Part shown: one piece after another, positions 10,476 to 19,648 of the stretch | Layout: every line of letters begins with the position of its first letter | Position numbering within the stretch: the first letter of the stretch is position 1 | Assembly: GCA_949358305.1 (NCBI GenBank) | Contig: OX442317.1 | Span: 10,110,186 to 10,174,185, forward strand | From: Strigamia acuminata | Lineage: Eukaryota > Arthropoda > Chilopoda > Geophilomorpha > Linotaeniidae | Length of the DNA stretch: 64,000 nt | Direction: 5' to 3' | The notes under the pieces: generated by a model | Database searches by the model: none | Seen by the model: the letters and a program-made list of their open reading frames with translations, nothing else | Told to the model about the DNA's origin: nothing | Translations under genes and position numbers: made by a program

Positions 10476-10736
10476 TTGTGTTTTTTGCCACCGTGGCGCA
10501 GGTGAAAAAGCTCACCTGTGACCCAGATCTGTATTCTTGGAATTTAAGGATTAGCTTAATCCTTTTGTTTTATATACCTAAAATTTTGAATAAAATATCA
10601 GTTCTTATTTTGTAAATGTAACAATCGGTCGTGTGCTTTTTGCGTCTACAACTTTCGAACTTAAATCCGACTCCATCCGTTCTTCGAGATAAGTTTTGCG
10701 AATAATTCATTTATTTAAGTTACGTGAGTAACTATA
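10439..10736 (+). repeat. BEL 3' LTR
   Basis: 298 bp, starting TGTGGAAACTGGCGA after a G-rich tract, ending ACTATA, then the second copy of ATCAT. It overlaps the last codons of the integrase frame. One mismatch to the 5' LTR was noted. Confidence 0.93.
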
Positions 10737-10737
10737 A

Positions 10738-12813
10738 TCATCTTGCCCAGCAGCTCTTAGTACTGTGTTGCGTCAACTTCTCGCTTTCTTCAAATTCGTC
10801 CAAGTTTTGATTGGGGTTCACCGGAGTTATCGCGGCGTTACATGCTTCCAATTCTTCACTCTCCACCAATCTTCTGATGTATCCGCCTTGGTGGATGCTG
10901 ATTCTTCCATCTCTGTATTCGACTTGGATTCCCAGGATGTATTCCAGTCTGCCTATGCTCACGAACTCAATTTCTTCCTTCATTTTCGACATTAATTCCA
11001 TCTCAAATTCGTTCGTGGATGCCAAGGACAGGTCGTCGTCCACGTACACGCCGAGGAACATAAAGTTGCCATCAATAAAAATCACGTAAAGGCATGGGTC
11101 CTCTGGCAATGGTTTGAATCCAATTTTCTTCAATGTTTTGTCCAACATCTCAAACCAACATCTCCCTGCCTGTTTTAATCCATAGATGCTCTTAATTAGT
11201 TGACACACAAAACTCTTTCCTTTTTCCACGTATCCCTCTGGCTGTATCATAAATATTAATTCTTTTAACTTGCCGTGCAGATATGCGGCTTTGACGTCAT
11301 GTTGTTTTAATGGTCTGTTAATTTTTGCTGCTACATTGATCAGCATTCTCAAAGTCTCTATTCTGATGACCGGGGCAAAGGTCAGCTCGTAATCATCCCC
11401 GAATTTCTGCGAGTACCCAGTGGCTACAAGTCTTGCTCGGAATCTTTCCGGTTCCCCCTCGGAATTTAACTTGACTTTATAAACCCACTTGGATTTCACC
11501 GCCTTCTTTCCTTTTGGCAATTTTCCAATTTTCCACACTCCGTGTTGTTTCATCGAGCTCATCTCGTCATCCATCGCAGCCTTCCAGTCTGTCGCGTGAT
11601 GAGAGTTTGTCGCTTCGTGGAAATTTTTCGGCGTTAAGATTTCTTCTACTAGTAATGCCATTTGCTTCGTCTTGATTCTTTCAGATCTTCGTGCCCCTTG
11701 GTCAACTAGTCTCTTCTCGTGTTCTTCTCTTTGCACTTTATCGGCGACCAACTTCATTTCCCTGGTCACCCCTGCTGGTCGCCCCCTCTGTGGTGGTTTG
11801 TCACGTTCGACCTCAGTGTCGTTTTCTTCCGTGTTATCCTCTGTTTCATTTGTTTCATTTTCTTCTTCATTTATCTCGTTTTGCTCTTCTTCCTCGGCAT
11901 CGTCTGATTCGTCTTCATTTTCTTCGCAATTCAGATCGATTTTGACTGTTTCAATCTCTTCACCATCTTTGATTTCTCCATTCAACAAATCTGCGCCCGT
12001 TTTACTCTCGTCAAATTTCACGTCAATTTCTTCACTAATTGAATCGCTTTCCGGGTGATAAATTCGGCACGCCTTCCTTGTATTCGAGTATCCAATGAAT
12101 ACTGCTTTTTCTGCCTTGGGATCCAATTTCTTTCGTTTGTGATCCTTGATTAGCACATATGCTATACATCCAAATCTTCTCAAATATTTTAAATTTGGCT
12201 TTCTCCCAAACCATATCTCAAATGGTGTGCGTCCATGGACTGACGATTTGCATCGGTTGCGGATGTGTGCCACTGTCGATGCACACTCCGCCCAAAAAAT
12301 CTTTGGCAGTTTGCAGTCTTTCAAAATTGCTCTCAGCATCTCGAGGATTGTCCGGTTCGCTCGTTCTGCGACGCCGTTGCTGGCTGGGTTAAATGCTGTG
12401 GTCAGCTGATGTTCAATGCCTCTTTTTGTCGTCCATTCTTTCATACTTTTGGACAAGAACTCGCCGCCATTGTCGCTCCTCAATTTCTTTAGCTTCTTGT
12501 CGGTCTGTCGTTCCATGCACGTGATTAATTCCGTCAATTTTTCTCTCGCATCGCTTTTTGCATTTAATGTCTTTATCATCAACATCCGGCTCCAATCGTC
12601 CACTACAGTCATCACATAGTTTGCGCCTCCTCGAGATTCGGGTCCGATTGGTCCAATTAGGTCAATGTGCCATAATTCCATGATGCTTGACGATTGGCGG
12701 TCTGTTACCGACTTGTGCGACGTCTTTTTCATTTTTCCCGCAATGCATGGTTCACACACGCCGCCATCTTTGCTGCTAATTTGTAAGCCATATGCCAGTT
12801 CTTCATTTTTCAT
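10738..12813 (-). CDS. Copia integrase-reverse transcriptase part (interrupted)
   Basis: The frame continues the copia polyprotein: CEPCIAGK closes the integrase zinc finger. The DDE core is seen in WHIDLIGPIG, LRSDNGGEF and the NPASNGVAERANR block. The RT follows with the copia RLVATGYSQ and VKAAYLHG motifs and YVDD in the active site. The C-terminal coding order is then lost by a frameshift near 10770, a stop, and the BEL insertion right after. The missing tail resumes at 4293. Confidence 0.85.
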   Translation of the reverse strand: MKNEELAYGLQISSKDGGVCEPCIAGKMKKTSHKSVTDRQSSSIMELWHIDLIGPIGPESRGGANYVMTVVDDWSRMLMIKTLNAKSDAREKLTELITCMERQTDKKLKKLRSDNGGEFLSKSMKEWTTKRGIEHQLTTAFNPASNGVAERANRTILEMLRAILKDCKLPKIFWAECASTVAHIRNRCKSSVHGRTPFEIWFGRKPNLKYLRRFGCIAYVLIKDHKRKKLDPKAEKAVFIGYSNTRKACRIYHPESDSISEEIDVKFDESKTGADLLNGEIKDGEEIETVKIDLNCEENEDESDDAEEEEQNEINEEENETNETEDNTEENDTEVERDKPPQRGRPAGVTREMKLVADKVQREEHEKRLVDQGARRSERIKTKQMALLVEEILTPKNFHEATNSHHATDWKAAMDDEMSSMKQHGVWKIGKLPKGKKAVKSKWVYKVKLNSEGEPERFRARLVATGYSQKFGDDYELTFAPVIRIETLRMLINVAAKINRPLKQHDVKAAYLHGKLKELIFMIQPEGYVEKGKSFVCQLIKSIYGLKQAGRCWFEMLDKTLKKIGFKPLPEDPCLYVIFIDGNFMFLGVYVDDDLSLASTNEFEMELMSKMKEEIEFVSIGRLEYILGIQVEYRDGRISIHQGGYIRRLVESEELEACNAAITPVNPNQNLDEFEESEKLTQHSTKSCWAR

Positions 12814-14227
12814 CTCTCGCAGGGTGTTGTACGTAATTTAAGTGTCCCAGTCTCACGTGCCAATTGTCGCTTTTTTCCTCCGCTTTGTACGACTTCTCGC
12901 ATTGTTTAATGTTCGCGTGCAACACAAACATGTCTCCCTTTCTTGGTACCGTCATAACTTCTTCTCCATTCTCATCGTCAATTGTTGCGCTCGTTTTGGA
13001 GAATGTGACTTTTAGTCCATTATCGACAATTTTCGATACTGATAACAAATTGCTTCCAATTTGCGGCACGCTCAACACTTTCTTCAATCTGGAATTTTTC
13101 CCGTCGTGTTCGAGCACAATCTCGCCCATTCCAATCGATTTCATGCTTTTTCCTTTCTTCGCCATTCCGATATTCTTCTCATCTTCATCAAATATGTCAA
13201 AATGTTTCGCATCTAGTGCCGTCATGTGGCTTGTCGCTCCGGAATCCAATACCCAATCGCTTTCTTCATTTGTCTCTTCATCATTGGTATTTTCATCCAT
13301 CTCATACGTCATTAGCGTGAATTCTTCTTTTTCCTCGTACGCCGTCATTGCGGTTTCGCTCTTTTCTCTGCCGCGACCTCGCTGACCGCCTCTGCCTCGA
13401 CCACGTCCTCTTGAGTCGCTACTTTTGAACTCTCGCTTCGGTTTCGGACAATCTTTCGATAAGTGACCAAACTCCTGGCAGTTGAAACATTTTGCCTCGC
13501 TGTAGCATTCTCGGGCCATATGCCCTCCACGGCCACAGTTGAAGCACGTGCGCTTTGGTTTCTGCCCCCACTCACGTGTCTTGAGTGCGGTTTCATTTGT
13601 TGTCGCATTTTTGTCTTCTTTTCGGGCTGAAATTCGTCCTTCCTCCATTTTTAGTATGTCACGAATTTTTGACATGGCCAAATTGCCCTGCACCTCAATT
13701 GCGCGCACATTCGCGTCAAATTCTCGTCTCAGTCCCTTCGTCACGTAAAACTTGCTCTCGTAATCATCAATATTTTTTCCAAGTTTTGCACAGCGGTTGA
13801 TTATTGCTTCGGCCCTGTTCATGTAGGTGTCCACATCCTCTTTGCTGTTCATTTTCAGCTGTGTTAGCTCGCAGGCACTCCTCATTTGTAACTCTTGGGT
13901 TTTTGCCGCCATGTTGGTTTTTACCAGATCCCAAAGTGCTTTTGCTCCTTTTGTGTTTGAGTACTTCAAGACTTGTGGTGCAGTCATTGTACTGATCATC
14001 GTGAAGTGGGCCGCCGCGTTTTTGTCGTCCCAATCGTTCCAAGTTTTCTCTTTTGCATCACAATCTGCTTCTCCTTGGACTCCTCGCTGCGGTTCGGCTC
14101 CAATTATAACTTCTTTCCACAATTTCTTGGCCCTGAGGACTCCCTCCACTCTTGATTCCCATAGGAAATAGTTTGCATCATTTAATGGCTCAATGTTTGC
14201 CAGACTCCAATTACCGTTATCGCTCAT
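12803..14227 (-). CDS. Copia gag-protease part (frameshifted polyprotein)
   Basis: The start is placed at ATG 14227 (MSDNGNWSLA...), which begins the usual copia gag fold. Two zinc knuckles follow, CFNCGRGGHMAREC and CFNCQEFGHLSKDC. The aspartic protease site is seen as DWVLDSGATSH. The frame then enters the GAG-pre-integrase domain (WHVRLGHLN) and is lost near 12815, where one extra base shifts it away from the downstream integrase frame. Copia proteins are normally one continuous polyprotein, so this is a disabling frameshift rather than a natural stop, unless it is a programmed shift. Confidence 0.8.
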   Translation of the reverse strand: MSDNGNWSLANIEPLNDANYFLWESRVEGVLRAKKLWKEVIIGAEPQRGVQGEADCDAKEKTWNDWDDKNAAAHFTMISTMTAPQVLKYSNTKGAKALWDLVKTNMAAKTQELQMRSACELTQLKMNSKEDVDTYMNRAEAIINRCAKLGKNIDDYESKFYVTKGLRREFDANVRAIEVQGNLAMSKIRDILKMEEGRISARKEDKNATTNETALKTREWGQKPKRTCFNCGRGGHMARECYSEAKCFNCQEFGHLSKDCPKPKREFKSSDSRGRGRGRGGQRGRGREKSETAMTAYEEKEEFTLMTYEMDENTNDEETNEESDWVLDSGATSHMTALDAKHFDIFDEDEKNIGMAKKGKSMKSIGMGEIVLEHDGKNSRLKKVLSVPQIGSNLLSVSKIVDNGLKVTFSKTSATIDDENGEEVMTVPRKGDMFVLHANIKQCEKSYKAEEKSDNWHVRLGHLNYVQHPARDEK

Positions 14228-14529
14228 CTTTGTTGGTTTCTCGTCTCGTTGTTTGAATTGCACGTATTGTTCAGCTTTTTCTTCCGTCTCGATGCTGTGA
14301 CACAATCTCAATATTGTTTAATTCACCTCGAATTGTTTGTCACTGCTTTTGTTGAAGTTGCTTCTTGTCTCGTATCGTGCGCTTCAAGATGGCGCGGCGT
14401 TGCTCCCGATTTTCGCCTCGTGTCTGCTCTCGATCGCCGCCTCGAATCTGCTCAAATTTCGGTCTCAATACCGTTTTTCTTCAATTCAATGTGGCTGATG
14501 TGTGTTCAACCTTCCTCTCTGCTACCATT

Positions 14530-14594
14530 TGTTATGATTCAAGATAAATACGGTTGAGTTTAATACAATGAAATGTGTGTCCTCACAGTTACAC
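14530..14594 (-). repeat. Possible copia 5' LTR (short, tentative)
   Basis: Directly upstream of the copia primer-binding site, the minus strand shows a TGTAACTG...CATAACA block of about 65 bp with TG/CA ends. This is short for an LTR and no partner copy was found, so the outer limit is a guess. Confidence 0.25.
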
Positions 14595-14639
14595 ATTGAG
14601 CAGATGAGTGGGGAACACAGGAAGTGAGCACTCCATATA

Positions 14640-15237
14640 TGGTATGAGTGTCACCACAGGATACACAGGCAAAAAATACTCAAGCTACACTATTAATGAC
14701 ATCAAGTGGTGATTTTCCACATTAAATATCCCAACAGTAGAAACGTCGTCCTCACTCACACTCACGCACACAATGATGGCGATGATTCCGGAGCAACGAT
14801 GGTGGTCCTCGATCGGTGGTGAGTGCTCTGATCGTAGTCACAGAACACAATGGTTGTATCAACAACTTGTGCTGATACACACAAGAAAGGCTGCATTTGC
14901 AGACTTGGCAAATACAGCAAAGAGGTCTCAATTCACTAAAATATGGCACAGGTTCATACTTTGCAATTGACAAAGCAGTAACAGAATGTGCAGTTTGTTT
15001 TGTAGTGAAATGATAGTGGGACAGAGATTCGGAGAATTGACCTGCCACACTCCAAATCTGCTCAGCAGATCTGCGCAGAGAGCGAAATTCGGTGCAACAA
15101 CATCATTATTGCACCGAAACAGTTAGTGACCGTTTAACCGCAGTGCTTTGTTTAGGGAGTTTTTACCTCTTAGACATAGCAGCCTGGCTTGGTATGCGCA
15201 AAGCCTGAGAAAATAAATATTTCAGTGGTGATAACCT
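14640..15237 (+). repeat. Dispersed repeat family, copy A (diverged)
   Basis: Shares a series of landmarks, in order, with copies at 47121-47600 (inverted) and 48582-49193: a GTATCAAC...TGATACACAC palindrome (near 14853), GGTCTCAATTCAC (near 14926), GGTGCAACAA (near 15091), GGGAGTTTTTACCTC with ACATAGC (near 15155), and AAATATTTCAGTGGTGAT at the end. Both ends carry oppositely oriented ATCACCAC/GTGGTGAT pairs, as in a transposon with subterminal inverted repeats. No coding capacity is evident. Confidence 0.5.
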
Positions 15238-16143
15238 AAATATGAATAAATATAAGTGAGAGCACTACATAGTCTTCTGACTCTTTATAATTAAATTGCA
15301 TTGTGTTGAGGTGATCCCAAAATCACATTTTAGGGATGTAAAAAAGTTTTCTACAAAAAATATTTTATTTTTCATGTTTTTATTTTTTACTTGGATTTTA
15401 ACTGTTGAGTCAGGTTGCCATGGGGATTTGAGTGCAAACCCCTATGCTTTACAGGAATTGAACTTCCTGTGATAGGGAATTGTTCCTTGTTTCGTCAGTC
15501 TAAATTTTGAAATTGAACTGGAAACACATTGGTCATACTGCAATGATCTGGGTTATTCACTGTTGAAATGCTAATTTAATACACTTAGTTTGTGACAGTA
15601 TGATCTTAGCCATGGTAGCCTGGGTACTGGATACCATGGGGTGGGACGCATTTTCACGTAAAATAAGACAAGGGACTCCAGATTGTTGGGTTGTTGGCCT
15701 TTATTAATCTCGTTGTCTAGGGAGTCTCCCGTCTACCCACATGTTGGCGGTGCCGCGAAGGTACGCCACACCAGCAACCGATCCGTCAAACACAGGGAGG
15801 GATCCCCAAGAATGACCTGACTGGTTGGACTTAGCTCTTCTGCCATACTGACCCATGCAGCCCAAGCAACTGCTCATGGAGGCTGTGGTGGATAAGACAT
15901 CTCATCACTGAGCGTCAATGTGGTGAATAGGGAGGAGAGCAGCGACAGCACAGAGCACGACTGCTCTTGCTGGCTTCAGGACTTCTCTACACATGTCTGT
16001 CTCAGTTGAGACCCAGCGCTCTTCTTTCTCTACACCACTCTGCTCCCTCCTTCCCCTTAATGGAAATAGGCTAAATACTAATAATGGTCACACTAAACTA
16101 AGTTAAGAACAACGGATGCTCATCCAGGCAAAATGAAATTATA
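15238..16143. other. No gene recognised
   Basis: AT-rich sequence, then a GC-richer stretch (about 15600-16080) of unknown kind just upstream of a gypsy pol relic. It could be degenerate retroelement sequence, but no motif or terminal repeat supports a call. Confidence 0.4.
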
Positions 16144-16870
16144 CCAATAAGAATTGATTTTCTTGGGATTTCATTTAAGCACAAAGGGAATCATTGTTGA
16201 CCCACAAAAAGTCGCAGCAATAAAAGAACTATTAGCTCCCACGAATCTAAAAGAACTTCAAAGATTCTTAGGCATGGTGAATTTCTTTCATCGCCTAATT
16301 AAAAATTTGGCCACCAACTCAGAACCACTGAGGCCACTTTTGAAAAAAAGATGCTGCTTTCACATGGAAAACAGAACATCAAGAAGCATTTGATGCAATA
16401 AAGAATTCATTGACCAATGCTGAAACGATGAAAATGTCAAATTTATATGCTTCATTCATCGTTCAAGCAGACAAGGACTGGGCGCAGGCCCTTATGCAAC
16501 TGAAAACATCGATGGTGAAAACGTTGAAGCACCATGCGTGTATGCAAGCCGAAGCTTACAACCTGCTGAAAAGAATTACAGCGCCACTGAACTGGAATGT
16601 TTGGCAGTGGTGTGGGCATTATGCAAATTTCATCTTTACCTAGAATCATCAAGCATCGAAGTGGTTAATGCAGCTGGCAGAACCAGCTGGAAGATGAGCT
16701 CGTTGGCAAATGGAGCTAATGAGTTATTTTTTTTAAATTCAGTACAACAAGGGTCCACTAAACGTTTTAGCAGATGCCTTGTCTCGTGCTCCTACAAGTG
16801 CGCCTGATGGACCAAATGATGATGACAATAATGACTTATTGTCTTATTGTCCGACTTTACACAGATTGTG
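16144..16870 (+). pseudogene. Gypsy-type pol relic (RT thumb and RNase H)
   Basis: The plus strand reads as the end of a Ty3/gypsy RT: FLGFHLSTKGI, then LQRFLGMVNFFHRLI and EPLRPLLKK. After a frameshift at the A-run near 16345 it continues with FTWKTEHQEAFDAIK, then the RNase H block YASRSLQPAEKNYSATELE and finally NVLADALSRAP. At least three frame changes and loss of the rest of pol make this a dead fragment, unrelated to the intact gypsy copy at 56 kb as far as the short sequence shows. Confidence 0.85.
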
Positions 16871-17093
16871 GAAAATGGGGAAAATGAATGAATCACCCAT
16901 TTCAAACTAGTTTAGTTAGTTCATTTTAAATAAACCTACTACTGATTGAAAATACAATGACAATACTTATTTAACTAGTCATAATACACTTCAATATTTA
17001 TTTGTGACTCCAAACAGAAATTGATTATTATTTTTTATTATTCGATAGACTTCACAAGTATCGGTATTATATTGTATTAAAAAAAATCATTTC

Positions 17094-19226
17094 TTATAAA
17101 GCTTTAGATATAGCTGACGATAAGGAATCTCCACAGATGTTATGATTGTCATCGTTATCCATTGACCATACAGTTAAACCAGCTAAGTTGTTCTGTTTGG
17201 CGTATGCCACCTATATGAAAACAGATGATTACATTGCAAGTGCTTATTGTCCATATTGGCGCATACCTTTTCTAATAAGCTGAATTTGCTCTCATAACTG
17301 ACCCATTCAAAATTATTAAAAGCATACGTAGTCTTATCGGTGCTATTGTTTATTTCAGTAAAACCTTCGTGTTTAAGTTTAGAACACAACTATTTAGAAA
17401 ATAAACAATAAATGAGCATTTTTAACTCTTTTTATACACTTTACTTACTTCAAACCATGCAAGAAGTCCTGTTTCTTGTGTAAAGGGACCTTGGTCTCCT
17501 CCTCCAGCTGATGCATCTCCGACATTGGTGTGCTGAGGATTTTGCAATTTATACGTTCGTGCGTACAAAGTAACTCCAAGAAGTAATTGATCGGCTTTTG
17601 CACCATGATTTAAGTAGTACTTGATACTATTACTCTTTAATTGGGTTTTAACTCAAATTAGTCACTCGATTAGTTGTTCTTTGATTTTACTTACAACACT
17701 GGATGTATACTGATCATAATTGTACAGAGGACTTCCATGATGCAGTGTATGTGTATTCACAATATAATCGTACGCATAAACAGAAACGAAATCAACATAC
17801 CTAAAAATCAAAAGAATATTGGTAAAGTTAATTACAGCATGGAATACAGATTTTAACATAGAATTTTCCAACGTATCCAGTACGGTATGTGTCTCAGTTT
17901 AATTTTAAGGCTCCGCTCCAGAATAATGTTTTCAACTTGACCCACCAGAGTGTGTGTAAAAATTGATTAATTTGTTGGGAACAGAACAGGGATTCCCAAA
18001 GCTTTTATGATCAGACAGAACTCAACTTCAACTTACTTCATGATTTGTGGTAAATCATAGCCGGACTCAGAATAAATAGCTGGAGCAGCAATTGACAGGA
18101 CATAGTTCTTAGACTTAAATTCTTCGCGAAGTTTCTGTAAGTAACAAACGGATGTAGAAATTTGATAGTGTACACACTAGAATTTACCTGAAGAAGCAAG
18201 ACGTAGCTTGCTTTGTCATAGCTCATGCCTCCTCTCTGATTCGGCCATTGCCACGCAATGTCGAGTCCGTCAAAGTTGTACCGACCAAGGAAATTCATCA
18301 CGGATGAAACAAACGCATTGCGAGAGTTTTCGTAATACACCATTTTGGAAAATTTTGAAGAGCCTTGATTCCAACCACCAATTGACAGCAGCACTTTTAG
18401 ATTTGCATTTTTTCCTCTCAGTGCAACAAGGTTACGGTAGTTATCTAAAAAAAAGCATTAAAACTAAGAAAAGCGACAAAAGCCACATTATGGGCCAGCA
18501 GTGGCTTAACCACAAATTTTGTTCTCACCCCATTCACACTACAGAGTAAAGCTAGCTTAACTCTTTAAAACTAGTTGTATAAATGTAGTGCGAACACAGC
18601 TAGCTTATCCTAAGCTAGCTTATCAGTTTTGAAACTAGATATAATTATCTAGTTTTGAGAACTGGATAAACTAAGCTAAAGCTACTAGTATAAGCTAAGC
18701 TAGCTCTTGGACGAACACTACGGATTTGGGAAGGTTAGACATTGATTTTTTATTTATAAAATAAAATGAATTCTAAAAAATTGAATGAGATTTGGGATTT
18801 GGCATTCGACATTCGGCATTCGGCATTCGGCTTTGTCCAAGATTTGGCTAAAAGTTCTACCTAGACCTAATAGGAGTTCTATGCCACTGCTGACAAGCGT
18901 ACCTTTATGTCCTGCCTCGTTTGACGGAAGATCATTCCAAGGATCCAAGGAATAGATTTGATTTCTCTCATTGAGACCAGCAAATGCATACACTAAATGT
19001 GTACAGGTGTGAGGATTTATGTGATTAGCTTTCAATTCACCTTCACCCCATCTGTACACTGACCATGACCCCCAGTAACACAGCACAGTTTTTGTATCAG
19101 CTAGAAAAAAAATATATTTACTACTTATTACTCCAAATTTTTAACATTGAACAGAAACTGACCTTTGGTTGTGCTAACAAGAGCAACACTGACAGCAAAA
19201 GCAAAAATAAGTGCAACTAGATTCAT
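17094..19226 (-). CDS. Secreted GH18 chitinase-like protein, catalytically inactive
   Basis: Eight exons: 19163-19226, 18903-19100, 18188-18444, 18037-18134, 17695-17800, 17449-17634, 17267-17389, 17094-17210; all borders are GT/AG and phases agree, giving 382 residues. A signal peptide (MNLVALIFAFAVSVALVS) is followed by one glycosyl hydrolase 18 domain with no chitin-binding domain. Family landmarks are CYWGSWSVYR, LVYAFAGLN, LLSIGGWNQGS, YAYDY and a C-terminal TVWSMDND. The catalytic signature DxxDxDxE reads DGLDIAWQ (about residues 146-153): the third Asp is Ala and the proton-donor Glu is Gln, the same kind of change as in imaginal-disc growth factors. It therefore probably binds sugar or acts as a secreted factor and does not hydrolyse chitin. 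Confidence 0.88.
18530..18722. repeat. AGCTAGCTTA-rich palindromic repeat in intron 2
   Basis: Repeated AGCTAGCTTA/TAAGCTAGCT units, with GTAGTGCGAACACAGCTAGC near 18585 mirrored by GCTAGCTC...GAACACTAC ending at 18721. This looks like a small MITE-type foldback in the intron of the chitinase-like gene. No clear target duplication. Confidence 0.45.
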
Positions 19227-19648
19227 GACTGAAATATGAAAAGTGGTCTTCTTCTTCTAGTGAAGTGAAGTCTGATTAAATACCATCATCTATCAAGTTA
19301 ACTTATAACCAAACACCTCAAAATAGTCATTTTTACTGATAAACACTGTGAGATAAACTGATTACTGATAGTTGATAATTATTATTGAGAATTCTGATTG
19401 TGGGAACAGCTTTTTATTTTGTGATTGCACAATGTGAAAAGATTATTTAACCAGACAGATTTTTCCGAAAATTTAGTAAAGTAGCCAAAGGGAAAGAGGG
19501 CTGCCAAGAATAAAAAATTGAACATTTTTAGATTTGAATTTGAAATTTCTTTCAAGTTTTGAAAACCGAATCCGAAATTAAACGCCGTAGAATAAAAAAG
19601 AAAGAACCTCACTTACTCACCACCAGAGGGCGAGCGCAGCAGCCCATC
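19227..19648. promoter_or_regulatory. Divergent intergenic region, shared promoter candidate
   Basis: Only 422 bp separate the start codons of the chitinase-like gene (minus) and the INTS1 gene (plus). Both promoters must lie here or overlap the 5' ends. I see no strong TATA box. The stretch next to INTS1 (19600-19648) is richer in CG, as expected for a housekeeping start. Confidence 0.5.

Larger units (their letters stand above)
4294..10736 (+). mobile_element. BEL/Pao LTR retrotransposon, young insertion
   Basis: Two 298-bp direct LTRs flank gag-pol sequence. The 5-bp target duplication ATCAT is present at 4289-4293 and 10737-10741. The primer-binding site follows the 5' LTR, and a G-rich polypurine tract (10425-10438) precedes the 3' LTR. 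The LTRs differ at only one base that I can see (GG against GA near LTR position 14), so the insertion is recent. It landed in the minus-strand copia pol. A 0.5-kb interruption splits its own pol into two frames. Confidence 0.95.
4144..14594 (-). mobile_element. Decayed Ty1/copia retrotransposon, split by the BEL element
   Basis: Minus-strand copia order is gag with two CCHC knuckles, protease, integrase, then RT. The reverse transcriptase/RNase H part is interrupted at 10742 by the BEL insertion and resumes at 4293. A copia-type primer-binding site (TGGTAGCAGAG, complement of 14517-14527) lies upstream of gag, next to a possible 5' LTR at 14530-14594. The 3' end is cut off soon after the start of the RNase H linker (a stop at 4144-4146), and no second LTR was found. 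At least two frameshifts and a stop show that it is dead. Confidence 0.85.

Noticed and set aside
12864-13385. Plus-strand frames across the copia gag-pol
   Set aside because: Antisense shadows of the minus-strand polyprotein, which has all the domain motifs.
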